A stretch of 64,000 nt of DNA from Cryptomeria japonica (taxonomy: Eukaryota; Streptophyta; Pinopsida; Cupressales; Cupressaceae), in the NCBI RefSeq assembly GCF_030272615.1, contig NC_081413.1:157361849-157425848 (forward strand), given 5' to 3'. Of this stretch, positions 11,551 to 23,375 are shown piece by piece (the stretch's first letter is position 1; every line of letters begins with the position of its first letter). Below the pieces are notes generated by a model. That model worked only from the letters and a program-made list of their open reading frames with translations. It had not been told where the DNA came from and did not search any database. Both the position numbers and the translations under genes were made by a program.

Positions 11551-12869
11551 CTCCCCTTTAAGATGAACTTATGGAGTAGCTAAAAAGAAACTAAGGACTA
11601 AAAAAACATGTGAACAAAAAAACATGAAAGCGACAATGGGTCCTGACAACTAGGCCTGATGAGGTACTGAAAGCGACAATGGGTCCTGACAACTAAGCTT
11701 GATGAGGTACCCAAGTACAATAAAATCTCTGTAAAGTGGAGAAAAAGGAGAAAACCCTATGGGAACAAAATTCATCTTCAAGAAGAGGTGAAAGCTCAAG
11801 TGAAGGACTAAGAAGCCTCCAGACAAGAGTGTTCCAGAAAATAGGAACAAAAAATAAGAGCATGAAAAACACCATTGAAGAATGAAATAGTTGCAAACAC
11901 TATCGAAGAGTAACTGCTGATCTGAAGAACCTCCACTGATTTAGAACATGACTAGATAGAGAAGACTATAATCTATATGAGTGCCCTCAAATGACACTAC
12001 TCAAGTCAAATGGCAAACAAAGACAAACAACTGAACTCAAAGATGAAGATGGCATAAAACACCAAAGCCCAAAGAGCTGATCAATCGAACCAAGGAAGCA
12101 TTAGAACTAACAGGACAAACCTCCCCATAATGTTGAAAAGGGAGAGGGACATGTACACTGAAAAGAACGGCCAACAAGAACTGCATGACGAAGAACCAGG
12201 AATATTGAAGGTGCAGAGAAAGTACATAGTGTCATGGAAGGAACACTCACTTGACACATATCATGAGGCTAATATCGTGGAAGGAACATTCACATGACAA
12301 AGGTAGATGGAAAACAAAGGCAAACATCAACCCCTCCATGACACTTTATAAGTAGTGCATGTACAATAAGGCACAAGATGTGTAGGATCCCAAGTATACA
12401 ATGCATAGTGGCACTTTATCTCAATGTTTGCATAAATAAAATGCTACAATAATCAAAAGAGACAGAAGACTAGAAATAGAAAGACAACCAAAGACAAGAC
12501 ATCCTACTCAAAGAAAGAGATCCTAGGACCTGAAACATCCAAGATATTCACCATAGTGTTGAAAAGAAAAAATTGAATAAAATATACCTAATGTAGAATC
12601 TAGAAATAAAAATCATATGAATGGAAAGTACACATTATAAGATTTCCAATGATATAAAGTTTTCAAAAAATGAAGGTTGGATGCTCAAGTTATGTCTCCC
12701 GAAGTGCAAAAATGAACCTCTCACTTTGACAGCAAAAAACACCATTAAAAAAGAAAAATCAAAAGATCAAACCTCCAAATCTGGATAGACATCGGAAAGA
12801 GATTTTCGATGATATACGTTTTGTCAAAAAATGCCTCCCTATGCCCAAGATATGGCCAAAAAATTGAAG

Positions 12870-13200
12870 GTGCTCCGGATGGGCCCAAAAGAGGCCTGAA
12901 AAACAAGGGAGGGGTCGGAAGCAGGCTGGCAGCTCCTAGGTGGCGTGGGAGTGGTGTAGGGATGATGGTTAGACAGTATCTAGGTGGAGCCTGGCAGGTG
13001 GCGGGAGGTCGGCAAGAGCTTGGCGGGCGGTGGGAGCCTGGCGGGTGGCAAGGCAGATCTGGGTGGAGGTCATGAGGCCAAGCGAAGGGACCAAGGTGGG
13101 CGGAGGGACCAAGGGTAGTGGTCGGTCTGCAAATGTCAGTGAGGCATGGGATATGGCCTGCACTGCCTGCTATAGTGGGTATGAGAACCACAGGTCTGTA
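12870..13200. other. GC-rich patch inside element C
   Basis: About 330 bp rich in GGTGG, GGGAG and GGCGG runs stands out from the AT-rich surroundings. Several frames are open on both strands, which is what GC-rich sequence does by chance. No domain is recognisable, and I treat it as non-coding element sequence. Confidence 0.5.
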
Positions 13201-13809
13201 TAAGCAAGTACTTGCGGGTACCCTAATTTAATCCCCCCTCTTTTAAAAAACTTGCCTCCTGCTTTTCTCCGATTTTTTGTAAAAATAATCAGAGCGAAAT
13301 TTTTATTTAAAAAAAAAATTGTACAACCCCCATTAATTTTTTTTGCCTCAATCTGCGTGCCCGAGGCTGTACAGCCTGGGGCCTAATTTTTTTTGCCTCC
13401 CGAACACCTAACACCAAAATATATCAAATTTTATATCAAAATTTGTGGAATCAGCCTCCTGAATCCAAGCGTGAGGTCCTTTTGGCATCAAAATATATCA
13501 AAAAATCAGATACCCCTAGAAATGGAAAAAAAAAACAACTACACAAACACCCAAATACACAGATATGAAGAACAAGGCCCCAAAAATCTCATGAAGAGAA
13601 TAGGGGTATGCAAATATGGAGCTCAGAAACCATATTGGAATTGAGGAAAAAATTAACTCTACACCTCCCAAAGATCACATGCATGCAAACTTGTCACAGA
13701 AGGAGAGAAGCAAAAAATCTAGGGAGGCCATAATTCAGGGATCTAGAAAAAAGAGTCATATTGATTGTGCAACAAGAAGGAAATTCAATAATTACAATTT
13801 TTATGAAAA

Positions 13810-13945
13810 TACAAAGAGAGAATCCTTATAAAAGGATACTCAAAACCCTAAAGAATTATAAGATTCCTAAGTTTAGCTTAAGCATAGAGTATAATAGACT
13901 AATAATTAAATAAATAAATATTAGCTATTAAAAGATAACTCTAAA
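13810..13945 (-). repeat. 5' LTR of element C
   Basis: It matches 11409-11550, including AAAGAGAGAATCCTTATAAA and the AT-rich tail. Its outer end reads CTCTAAAA instead of CTCTAACA, so the terminus has decayed. Confidence 0.65.
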
Positions 13946-14066
13946 ATTTAATTTTGAGACTTATTTATATATGGTTTTATATTCATGTATAAATTATAAG
14001 AAAATAAAATGTAATTATTGAATGTAATTACTTAATTCAGTTTTTGTTTCTACATTTTATGCTACT

Positions 14067-15861
14067 ATGGATGTTCACGATGCTGAAGGTAAGATAGTTG
14101 AGTTTACTCCTAATTATGTTTACATTAGGGACATGGAGACTAGAGATTTCATTTCTATAGGAGTGGTGGATTATTCCTCTCGGTTGTATTCCTTCTCTCA
14201 TTTTGCTCTTGATGATGATTTTACTTTGACTAATGTTGAGACTCTTCCATCAAGGGTGAATCATGTTTGTGAGGAGAAAGGTGAATCATGTTTGTGAGGA
14301 GAAGTTTAGACACTTAAATCTAGGTGTTCTTGATATGAGCGTTGAACTTCCTACTTCTCCATCTCCTCCTTATTTAAACTTGAGATCTACTCTTCAACAG
14401 GTTGATCATAGTCTTTCAAATCTTTCTTTGTGGGATGAGTTCTTGACATGTATTTCAGATTTGTTTATTGAGTCTCATATTGCAGATTTAGGAGACATAC
14501 TTGAGGGGATTTCTCTTCTCTTTAATGAATGTTCCATCGTAGCTGGACATTCATCTGCCTTGTCTTTGGATATTAATATTCATGAGTGTCCTCATTCACT
14601 TGATTTGTCACATTTCGAGGTTCAGTTTGATCATGCTTATGTGATGGCTTCTTCGAGCTTGGAGACTCCTACTCAGTTTTAAGAGATTCATACTTGGAGA
14701 ATTCCTTTCTTCTTTTTTTAGCTAGATATGGAGTGGCTTCTTCATCATTTAGTAGACTTGTTTCTCTGTAAGGGGATATGTGTTTTTTGTAGGCATTGGA
14801 TCATATTTTATTTTTAGGCATACTTCATCAACATTCGAGCTTCTTTATTATTAGGGGATATCATGTCTCTCTTTTTTCTTCCTATTGGGGGATATTTGGT
14901 TGTATATACACGATGTATGTAGTTCTTGGGGGATCACGAGTCCTCTATTCATCATCATTTTCTGATTTATTTTCTCTCTTTTGGAGAAGAGTTTCATCCC
15001 ATCCAATTTTTAACTTTTCTCTCATTGTGCGTGATAGCACTTTTCATTCTACATTGTTACCTAACATGGTCTAGTAGCTAGGACCCATATTGCATAATAA
15101 TGTACTCCCTAAGCTACACTTAAAGAGGGGTGTTGATGTAATTAAGTGTTGTACCCAGTAAAGTCTTCACCTACGTCCACATTACACTTATCACTTACTT
15201 AGTAACTACTTTAGGAACATTCCCACTATAGGTGGAATTCTCACCTTGGGTGGACTTATAACACTATCACTTATTCACCTTAAGTGGGTTATAGGTTATC
15301 ATTTGCATAAGATTATGACACTTACGAACATCGTATGTAATCCTTCATTTGACCTTGCCTTTGTACATGCAATGGTCATCAAGTATAGTTTCATGTCCAT
15401 TAGCAATATCACAAATCTTTTATTGGGAAGTAATCTTTCTTTCCATTCTCTCTTATGGAAGTTATTTTGGTCTTTAGAGATCTTGGGGGTTTTGTAGAGT
15501 CACCAAATACTCTAATAGTCTCAAAGATCATTGATTAATGGTTTGTTGAACCTAAATTTCTATAACGATGATCATCGAGATCAGTGAACATATAAATAGT
15601 TACTAAAGTTGTGAGAGTTTTTATCACAAAAGTTGTGAAACTTTTGATTGCAAAGATTAATGTTAAAATTGACCACAAATGTCATTGCTAAATTTGTGAA
15701 GGTTTTGATTACAAAAGATCATTGTGGAAATTAATTGTATAAATTATTTATAAATTTTGTGAAAGGTGTGATCACAAAGAAGTTTGGAAATGCTTCACTA
15801 TTTTTCTGATATAAGCATGACAATCATCTTATTATGGATAAGATGGAAAAAATTAATAAAG
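14067..15861 (+). mobile_element. Element A, copy 1: 3' remnant of a copia-type element
   Basis: The segment opens with a frame (14067-14297) whose VEFTPNYVYIRDMETRD..SRLYSFSHF resembles the GAG-pre-integrase region of Ty1/copia polyproteins. A second frame (14263-14682) encodes a protein I do not recognise. From about 14700 the sequence is non-coding and ends in a polypurine tract (CACTTAAAGAGGGG) followed at 15131 by TGTTGATGTAATT, a likely LTR start. No 5' LTR, integrase or RT is present, so this is a truncated or internally deleted copy. It recurs at 29700-31357 and 51170-52861 as part of the tandem unit. Confidence 0.6.
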
Positions 15862-16294
15862 TGTTAGAGAAATGATGATACCATAAAGCTTTGAAGTTGT
15901 GCACATTTCCATGGATCAATGGAGAAACTATTCAACCCCACATGAGAATGTTGCAACTTAATCAATGAAGAAGGAGGAGATCGAAGAGAAAAGCTTGCGA
16001 TTAACATGCAATGAATTTCTATGAATTGATTTGTTATAATGTACAAATGAGATTGCTTATATAGGCAAGGGGCTAGATGATTGAGAGCACAAGTAATGCC
16101 ATGTGTCTCAATGAGATAAGAGAGTAGGTACAACTACTCTATAACAAAATTAAATGCATAAAACTAAATGATCTATATCTAGAATGACAACTAATATAAC
16201 TAACATGAATAATATTAAATGATTGTGTTAAGTGACAAATAAAGCTATCCTAACTTAATTAGAGTAAATATAATAAATTTAATTTACTCCAACA
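15862..16294 (-). repeat. 3' LTR of element B, unit 1
   Basis: It matches 22940-23375, 31358-31654 and 40093-40527. It carries a TATA-like CCTATATAAGCAA on the minus strand (near 16060), a plausible LTR promoter. Confidence 0.8.
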
Positions 16295-17372
16295 CTTCTC
16301 TTTAAGTGCAACTTAGGGAGTGGAACTATTATCCATATGATGTTAGACTAAGTATGAAGATTCAATATGCAAAAACTAGGCCATGTTAAGTACCCATGCA
16401 CAACTAATCATGCAACTAATCTCTCGCAAACACAGAAAAAGAGAAAAACACATGGGACAAAACTCCTCTTCAAAAAAGAGATATGCAAGTTACATACAAG
16501 TAATAGATCATGTGATGCATAGAGGTCTCACATCAATACCCCCCTAAACTACATCCATCATGAGAATATAATACAATCACCCATCTAATGAAGAGAAAGA
16601 TAGAGATGAAATTGCCCCCTCATAGTAAATAATCACCTACAAAAACGGTAAGTGTCTAAAGATAAAATATTATGGAATGCTTACAAACAATAAGCCTCTC
16701 CTCTTAGGAATGAACAAAACCATATATAGATGCTTTATTTATATTCAAAGAAAGATGGAAGCATGAAGAATGAAGATAATTTATCTAAAAACTACTCATG
16801 TGTCTCCTTGTCTGTGAAAGATGATGATGCCACACTCCAATCAAGTACACACCCAAACACATAAGAAAGTGACAAGTTGGAACTTTGTAGAAACTAATAT
16901 GGAACAAGATCGAAAGACCAATATACTAAAATATTTCCTCCAACCAAATGGGAAAGACAATGATAGTCCTGAATTAGACTAATATGGTTGATGGGAGGTG
17001 TTTGATGACAATTGATTGACGTTGGAAGGTGCCAATATGATGGAGATGTCAATCACCAAAAGACTCTCCTCTAGATATCCATAATCTTAAAAGAAAATAT
17101 CTCAATACAATCAACAATTTCATAGGTTGAATATATGTTGGAGGAAAAAAACCGTGGCTTCACAATAAAAATGTATGAATGCAGAAGAATATCATTGCCA
17201 ATAATTGCATTGGAGGAAATAGAATCTATCGCGAATGTCATTTTAACGCTGCTCCGAAAAAGTTCACTCCAAAGATTGCAATAATATCATTAGTAAGAAT
17301 GTTTTATTGTAGATTGCCACCCAAATCATGCTACAACGACAAACTAGGTATCAAAATATCACTAGTGAATAT
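16295..17372 (-). other. Element B interior, distal part (non-coding)
   Basis: The polypurine tract is at 16295-16320. The rest has no recognisable coding frame and matches 31655-32735 in unit 2. Confidence 0.65.
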
Positions 17373-17612
17373 TGTGAAGTATAGAAGAGCGAAAACAAAA
17401 ATAGAAAACTAGAAAAAAAATATATAAAACAATCAGACACCAGAATTTATCATGGTTCACCATGGCTACATCCACTCTAAGAAGAGGAATATTTAATTAT
17501 ATCAAATTGCACATATAGAATAAAACAACATCATACTTATGTAAGCTATGATAAAGCTGAAGAGTCACCAATTGGAGGGAAAGTGTGTGTCTGTTGGCCT
17601 TCAGTCTTTACA
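17373..17612 (-). repeat. 3' LTR of the Ty1/copia element
   Basis: 240 bp. It matches 22138-22315 but is 62 bp longer, because of an internal difference around 17480-17545 absent from the 5' LTR. Confidence 0.9.
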
Positions 17613-17677
17613 ATCTCCCACCTGAATTCCAATGGATGTTGTAAATGATGAAACATTCCCTTTCTCTATATTCAATT

Positions 17678-18139
17678 TTACTTCAGTTTAACAAGATGAA
17701 GAGAAGTCCTGGCACATTCTAACTTCTCTTTGGGAATAATCTTGGTTAAGATGTTAGTCGGATTGACCTTTGTGTCAATTTTTACAACTCTTAATTCTCC
17801 CTCTTCCACCACATGACGAACAAAATGAGCATGAATGTCAATATGTTTAGAACGACACTGAGATGAATGACTGTGAGCCATAAAAATAGCATTGTGACTA
17901 TCACAAAACAAAACATAATCACTTTGTTGACAATGCAAATCACTAAACAATCGCTGTAACCAAATCATCTCCCTGGCACCTTCCGAAAGAGCCAAATAGT
18001 CAGCTTCGGCGAAAGAAAGAGCAACTGAATGTCGCAACCTTGAAACCCAACTAATGGAAGCTCCAACAAACATGAAGGCATAGCCAATAGTAGACCTTTG
18101 TTTATCTAAATCCCCGACAAGATCAGAATTAGTGAAACC
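17678..18139 (-). pseudogene. Ty1/copia RNase H fragment
   Basis: The translation shows SVALSFAEADYLALSEG and FCDSHNAIFMAHS, the layout of copia RNase H (..AEAEYIAL.., ..CDNQSA..), followed by KHIDIHAHFVR. A stop separates it from the RT segment (NNVQL then GFTNSD), at a place where Gln would be expected. It ends with a normal element stop before the polypurine tract. Confidence 0.85.
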
Positions 18140-19280
18140 TTAGAGCTGAACATTATTGCCACCAAAACATAAAGCATAATAAGAAGTGTCCTTAAGATAC
18201 CTCAATATCCATTTAACTACTTCCCAATTAGGCTTCCCGGGATTGGACATAAATTTGCTTACCACTCCCACAACATGAACAATGTCACAGCGAGTGGAGA
18301 CCATAGCATACATAATACTATGAATTGTGGATTTGTAAGGAATACCTTCCATAAATTCCTTATCCTCTTGGGTCTTTGGACACAAATCAGAGGATAAACA
18401 AAAATGAGCAGCAAGAGGAGTAGAGACAACCTTCGCGTCAGCCATACTAAATCTATCTATAACTTTATCAATGTATGCCTTTTGTGACAACATGATCTCC
18501 TTCTTTCGTCTATCTCTAGTGATTGTCATTCCAAAAATCTTCTTAGCTGCACCTAAGTCTTTCATAGAAAATCTTGTAGCTAATTGTACCTTTAATTCAG
18601 AAACAATCCTCTTACTCGTACCGACAACCAATATGTCATCAACGTAGAGTAGAAGAATAAAAAATTCTCCATTAGAAAGCTTCTTATAATAGACACAAGG
18701 ATCAAATTCACATCTTATGAAATTGTGTTCATTAATGAAGCAATCTAACTTTAGACCATTATTGTGGGGCTTTTTTAAGCCCATATAAGCTACGCTTCAA
18801 CTGACAATAAAAGTGTTCATGTCCCCATTGCATAAATCCTTCCGGCTTCTCCATGTATAGCTCTTCATCAATATCACCATGTAGAAAAGCCGTCTTGACA
18901 TCCAACTGGTCAAGTTCAAGATCCCAAGATACAGCCAAACCCAAAATAGCCCGAATTGTGATCATTCTCACAAGTGGGGAGAAAATCTCATTAAAATCGA
19001 TGCCTTTCTGTTGATCATACCCCTTGACAACCAATCTAGCATGATAACATTTCTGACCTGCATCCTCCTCTTTCAACTTGTATACCCAACGACTCTTCAA
19101 GGGTCTTTGATTAGGAGAGAGTGGTACTAAGTCCCAAGTGTTATTAGCCTGCAACGAACTCATTTCATCTTGCATCGCCTCTTGCCATTTCCTACAATCA
19201 ATTGTTTGACAAGATTGTTTATAATTAACCGGTTCTGTCTGATCAACAACCAAAGGTTCAGGGTACTTTGCTAATAACAA
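18140..19280 (-). pseudogene. Ty1/copia reverse transcriptase
   Basis: Two adjoining frames (18759-19280 and 18140-18784) cover the RVT_2 domain. Landmarks are WVYKLKEEDAG, ARLVVKGYDQQKGIDF, QLDVKTAFLHGDIDEELYM, SLYGLKKAPQ and the catalytic LLLYVDDILVVG. A stop after KKAPQ plus a frame change (18759-18784) interrupts the domain just before the palm motif. The catalytic YVDD is intact, but the product would be truncated. Confidence 0.92.
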
Positions 19281-19925
19281 CTCATAATCTGAAAACTTAG
19301 ATGGGGGGTCTTCGCTATCTTGTAGACCTTCATAATTGATTAGTGCTCAAGTTTTCGATATTGTCTTGGCTCTGTCCCTATGAATGAGTGATGTTTTGCC
19401 CAAATTGTGAAGTATCCATTTCAACGCACTAATCACCAACACGACATTGATCACCAACGCGACCCTTCATTGGGCGTTGAGAAGCCCCTTCGTATTTTTG
19501 TGCATCAATGGAGTGATAAAATTTCAATACACGATTATTATCAAATTTATTTGTATCGAGATCTTGTTGTGTATCGAGGTGTTTGGGCTGTCCACATTGA
19601 GCTTGGAAACCCAACGACATCTCCTCAACCATGAACTGCGGGTTGAAGGGTGGCCCACGACCACTGCCAAAGACCTCGTCACCCACGTGAGACCTGCAAT
19701 TGGACGCATTGCCAGCATCGGTGATAAAAGGAGAGGGCGTGGACGTGACTTCCTGCCCGTCAGACCCAAGGCATGACTGTAATCCTTCCATACCCGAGAG
19801 AGTCTGCTCAGAACTGACAAGAATGGTTGAGGAGGGAGAAGAGACAGGGATGGGAGACAGAACATAGGTAGGAGAAACAGGTGGTGTTGTATGTCTCCCA
19901 GAAGAAACCTGTTCAACCTATCCAT
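19281..19925 (-). pseudogene. Ty1/copia linker between integrase and RT (degraded)
   Basis: This variable linker is Ser/Pro-rich, with overlapping frames at 19429-19791 and 19524-19925 that indicate frameshifts. No domain is expected in this part of a copia polyprotein. Plus-strand open frames over the same bases are shadows. Confidence 0.6.
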
Positions 19926-20949
19926 TATTGTGTATGTCGACTAAAGGTATATATTCAATGGTGGGACTGTCGCGTTCTTTCAAACTGGGAAACACTGCCT
20001 CATTAAAGGTAACATCTCTGCTACAAAGTATTTTCTTGTCAACCGGATCCCATAATCTAAACCCATGTTGGTTTTCACCATATCCCACAAAAACACAACG
20101 CTTCGATTTGGGGTCCAATTTTATTCGCTTCTTTTTGGGGATAGGCGCGAATGCTTCACAACCAAACACATGGAGGTGACTGTAGGAAATCCACGTGCTC
20201 AACCATTCCTCCTCAAGAATGCCAAAATCCAAGCGAAAAGAGGGACTCTGATTAATTAAGTAAACCATTGTATTAAAGGCTTCTGCCCAAAACTCTTTCC
20301 CCAGTCCAGCATTGGAAAGCATGCACCATGCTTTCTCCAAAATCGTCTTGGTTAACGTTTTTGGTGCTCTATTCTCTTGAGGTGTAAACGGAACAGTTTA
20401 AATTCTCTGAATTCCATTATCCACACAAAAAGTATCAAACACTAATGAACAATATCCACCTCCATTATCGGATTGTAAATACTTAATGTGATATCCACTC
20501 TGATTTTCAACTAAAGCTTTGAACAGTTTGAATTTACTAAATACTTCAGATTTCCTACTAATCATGAAAATCCAGACCTTCCTAGTGCAACAACCAAGAA
20601 ATGTTACAAACGACTTTTCACGACCAAGAGAGGTTACCTCTATTGGTCCAAAAACATCCAAATAAACAAGCTCCAAAGGTGAAGTTCTCTTGTCACAACC
20701 CATCTTCAAGAAGTTGACCCTCTTTTTCTTGCCATAAAGGCAATGGTGACAAAAATCCAAATCCACAGATTTTAAACCCGGTAATTGATCTCTTTTTATC
20801 ATCACCTCAAGTCCTTTCTTGCTCATATGTCTGAGCCTTCGATGCCAAAGCTCGGTTTCTCTGTTTGCCATCACCATAGTAGCTCCCACTTGAGAGTCAT
20901 TATAAAAAATATAAAGGCTGCCCACCTTGTTCCCTTTGGCAATCAACAA
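19918..20949 (-). pseudogene. Ty1/copia integrase
   Basis: The N-terminal zinc-binding part reads LWHRRLRHMSKKG with FCHHCLYGKKKR. The catalytic core shows Asp in VYLDVFGPIE, Asp in LQSDNGGGY, and a decayed third motif, PQENRAPKT, where PQQNGVAER is usual. The C-terminal part has FGCEAFAPIPKKKR and FVGYGENQHGFRLWDP. A TAA after GIQRI splits the domain. It is non-functional. Confidence 0.9.
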
Positions 20950-20967
20950 GGATCCTTTGATTAATTT

Positions 20968-22078
20968 TCATGTATCTAAAGAGAAAATTATATTGCAGTC
21001 TTGAGTAAATAATTGGCTTACGGAAATCAGATTTCTCTTAAATTTTGGGACATATCTCACATCTTGTAACAACCATTTACCTCCGTTCTTTAACTGCAAC
21101 AAAACATCACCCCTATCAATGATGTCACATGATTTATTATCCCCTAAAATTTTTTTCCCCAAATTGTCCCTTTTGGTAATTTACAAAGGCCTCCATACAA
21201 GAGGTAGCATGAAAGGAGGCTTTGGAGTCTAAAACCCAAGAACTTGAAGTAGTATCACTTGTAGATAAAATTAAAACACTATCCTCCTTATCAAAAACAA
21301 CATTAGCCTCGTTGTCTCTTACCTTCTCTTGAGCTCTTTTGTAAGAATGACAATTCCTTTTGGTGTGGCCAGCCTTGCCACAAAACCAACACTTGCCAAA
21401 TCTACCTCTTGATTTTGACCTCTTAGCAGATTTTGATCGTCTATGATGATGATTTCTGCCTCTATTATGACTCCTTCCTCTATTTTCGGTATTCACCACT
21501 GTTAGAGTTTCACCAGATGACCCCTCATCATTTTTTCTTCTCATATCTTCACTGAGAAGAGTAGCCACAACATCATCAAAGATCAGCTTGTTCTTGTCGG
21601 ATACCGAAGTGCTCATAGCTATTACAACTCCATCCCAACTGCTTGGTAAAAAGTATAACAAGAGAACAACTTTGTTTTCATCATCTTGTGTCATTCCTAT
21701 AGAATTCGCTTGGCTGATCAAAGTGTTGAATTCATTGATATGATTCACCATGATACCTCCTCCTTTCATCTCGAGTTTATATAACTTCTTCATGATGAAT
21801 ACTTTATTCGTAGCTGAAGCCATAGCATACATAGATGTAAGTTTGTCCCAAACTTCTTTCATTTTAGATTCAGCTGTGACATTATTGGACAGCGAAAGAA
21901 AAATCATTTCTCTAGCCTTGTCTAAATTTTCCCAGTCTTCATCAGCCATTGTGGATGGCTTCTTCGCTTTCCCTTTAAGAGCGAGTGAGAGGTCTTGCTT
22001 TATCAGCAAAGACTCCATCTGCACTTTCCACAAGCCAAAGTTCTGGCTAGAGAACTTCTCGATTTTAGCTTCTTCCAT
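20968..22078 (-). pseudogene. Ty1/copia gag-protease
   Basis: The frame starts with MEEAKIEKFSSQNFGLWKVQ 60 bp inside the LTR, the usual gag start. The gag body (about residues 1-200) is followed by a Arg/Ser/His-rich stretch and one zinc knuckle, CWFCGKAGHTKRNC (about residues 230-243). The protease core reads WVLDSKASFHAT, while the family has D-S-G-A, so the catalytic Asp is kept but the essential Gly is replaced by Lys. A frameshift near 21150 separates the rest of the protease (20968-21162, WLLQDVRYVPKFKRNLISV). Confidence 0.92.
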
Positions 22079-22137
22079 TTCTCAGGAATTCAATCACCAA
22101 ATTCCAACCAACAGCTTTAACCTGCTCTGATACCAAT

Positions 22138-22315
22138 TGTGAAATATAGAAGAGGGAAAACATATACAGAAAACTAGAAACAAAATATACAAAACAATCC
22201 CACACCAGAATTTATGGTGGTTCACCAAATGGCTACATCCACACTGAGCAAGGAATAAGCTGAAGAGGCACCAATTAGAGGGAAAGAGAGTGTCCGTTGG
22301 CCTTCAGTCTTCACA
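22138..22315 (-). repeat. 5' LTR of the Ty1/copia element
   Basis: 178 bp, with TGTGAAGAC..TTTCACA ends on the minus strand, followed directly by the primer-binding site ATTGGTATCAGAGC. Confidence 0.92.
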
Positions 22316-22939
22316 AATATATTGTTGTTGACTTGGATAAGAAGGTTTTGCAGGAGGAATATCGCTACCAATAGTCTCAGATTGGTTGATATATTGCTCC
22401 GAGTTGATATATATCTTTGGAAGTGTAACACGGTTGGAATAAATCAGTCTTTAAGCACTGCATGTATGAATATCACTACGACTGACAAACAAAAGATGAA
22501 AATATTGATATCGCTACCACATAAACAATAATAATTGCTAAGGTAATGTATGTCACTGTGAGTAGGAGGATTTGTCGTTTGCAAACAAGAAAAATAATAT
22601 CGCACAGTTGTTATGACAAATTGAATGGAGGCAACTTCTGAAAAATTTGAGAATTTTCAATGCCCTAAATGAAGTCAACTCTGGAAACAGGACAATGGGA
22701 GATTGAATAATAAATCACTCTCTCTAGTCATTGCAAGTATATATGTCACTGCAATTTACAGATGGAAAGAGGAAAAATGTCACCACAGTTAGGAACAATA
22801 GAGTGAGGTGACTTCTGTCAACATTGAATTGATATCAACTCTATGATTTGGTCTGTAGGAAGATAAATAATAGATCTGTTATCAACTATCCAATTTTATG
22901 ATCCGGAAGGTAATTTGTCTAGATGAAGCTCTATTATCA
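22316..22939 (-). other. Element B interior, proximal part (non-coding)
   Basis: It continues element B after the nested copia element and matches 32720-33250 and 39890-40092 in unit 2. No protein domain was seen. Confidence 0.65.
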
Positions 22940-23375
22940 TGTCGGAGAAATTATGAGTCCATGAAGCTATGTACATTTCAATGGATCAATCAAGAAACTA
23001 TCCTACCACACACAAGAATGTTGCAACTTGATCAATAAAGAACAATGGAGATCAAAGAGAAAAGATTGACATTAACCTACAATGACTTACTATGAATTGA
23101 TTTGTTACAATGTACAAATGAGCTTGCTTATATAGGCAAGAGGCTAGACAATTGAGAGCACATGGAATGCCATGTGGCTCAATGAGATAAGAGAGTAGTA
23201 GGAGTGGATACAACTACCCTCTATCAAAATTACATGCATAAAACTAACTCATCTTTATCTAGAATGAGACTTAAGATAATTAACATGAACAATACTAAAT
23301 TATTGTTTTATGCCACAAATAAAGCTATCCTAAGTAAACTTAGAGTAAATAGAATAAATCTAATTTACTCCAACA
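22940..23375 (-). repeat. 5' LTR of element B, unit 1
   Basis: 436 bp. Minus-strand start TGTTGGAGTAAATT, end TTTCTCCGACA, then TGATAATAGAGC as a decayed primer-binding site. Confidence 0.82.

Larger units (their letters stand above)
11409..13945 (-). mobile_element. Element C: small non-autonomous LTR retrotransposon
   Basis: Direct repeats of about 140 bp bound this 2.5-kb insertion, which is absent from the equivalent places in units 2 and 3. Read on the minus strand, the left repeat starts TGTTAGAGTTATC and ends CTCTTTACA. It is preceded by a purine tract, CTTAAAGGGGAG, the expected polypurine tract. No protein domain is visible inside, so it is a TRIM/LARD-like element that must be mobilised in trans. 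No clear target-site duplication was found, and the outer end of the right repeat is eroded. Confidence 0.7.
17373..22315 (-). mobile_element. Ty1/copia retrotransposon nested in element B
   Basis: The LTRs are 17373-17612 (3') and 22138-22315 (5'), flanked by the 5-bp duplication AATAT at 17368-17372 and 22316-22320. Directly inside the 5' LTR is ATTGGTATCAGAGCAGG, a clear tRNA-iMet primer-binding site. Directly inside the 3' LTR is a purine tract, CAGGTGGGAGAT. Domain order on the minus strand is gag, protease, integrase, RT, RNase H, which defines Ty1/copia. Stops and frameshifts break the polyprotein and the protease active site is altered, so it is inactive. The unit 2 element B lacks this insertion. 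Confidence 0.95.
15862..23375 (-). mobile_element. Element B, unit 1 copy, interrupted by a Ty1/copia element
   Basis: The LTRs are 15862-16294 and 22940-23375 (433 and 436 bp, TGTTGGAG..TAACA/GACA ends on the minus strand). Inside the 5' LTR is TGATAATAGAGC, a decayed form of the tRNA-iMet primer site TGGTATCAGAGC. Inside the 3' LTR is a polypurine tract at 16295-16320. Removing the nested copia element leaves about 1.7 kb of interior without a protein domain, so B is non-autonomous. Flanks TAAAG (left) and TCAAG (right) are an imperfect 5-bp target-site duplication. The uninterrupted target is visible at the unit 3/4 junction near 52862. Confidence 0.8.

Noticed and set aside
11627-11710. 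42-bp tandem duplication (GAAAGCGACAATGGGTCCTG) in element C
   Set aside because: It is real but too small and local to suggest anything beyond replication slippage.
12745-13191. 148-codon Pro-rich minus-strand frame with overlapping plus-strand frame 12809-13075
   Set aside because: It coincides with the GC-rich patch, where stops are rare in all frames. The composition is repetitive and no domain is seen.
19407-19776. Plus-strand open frames over the copia integrase-RT linker
   Set aside because: They are antisense to a recognisable Ty1/copia polyprotein.
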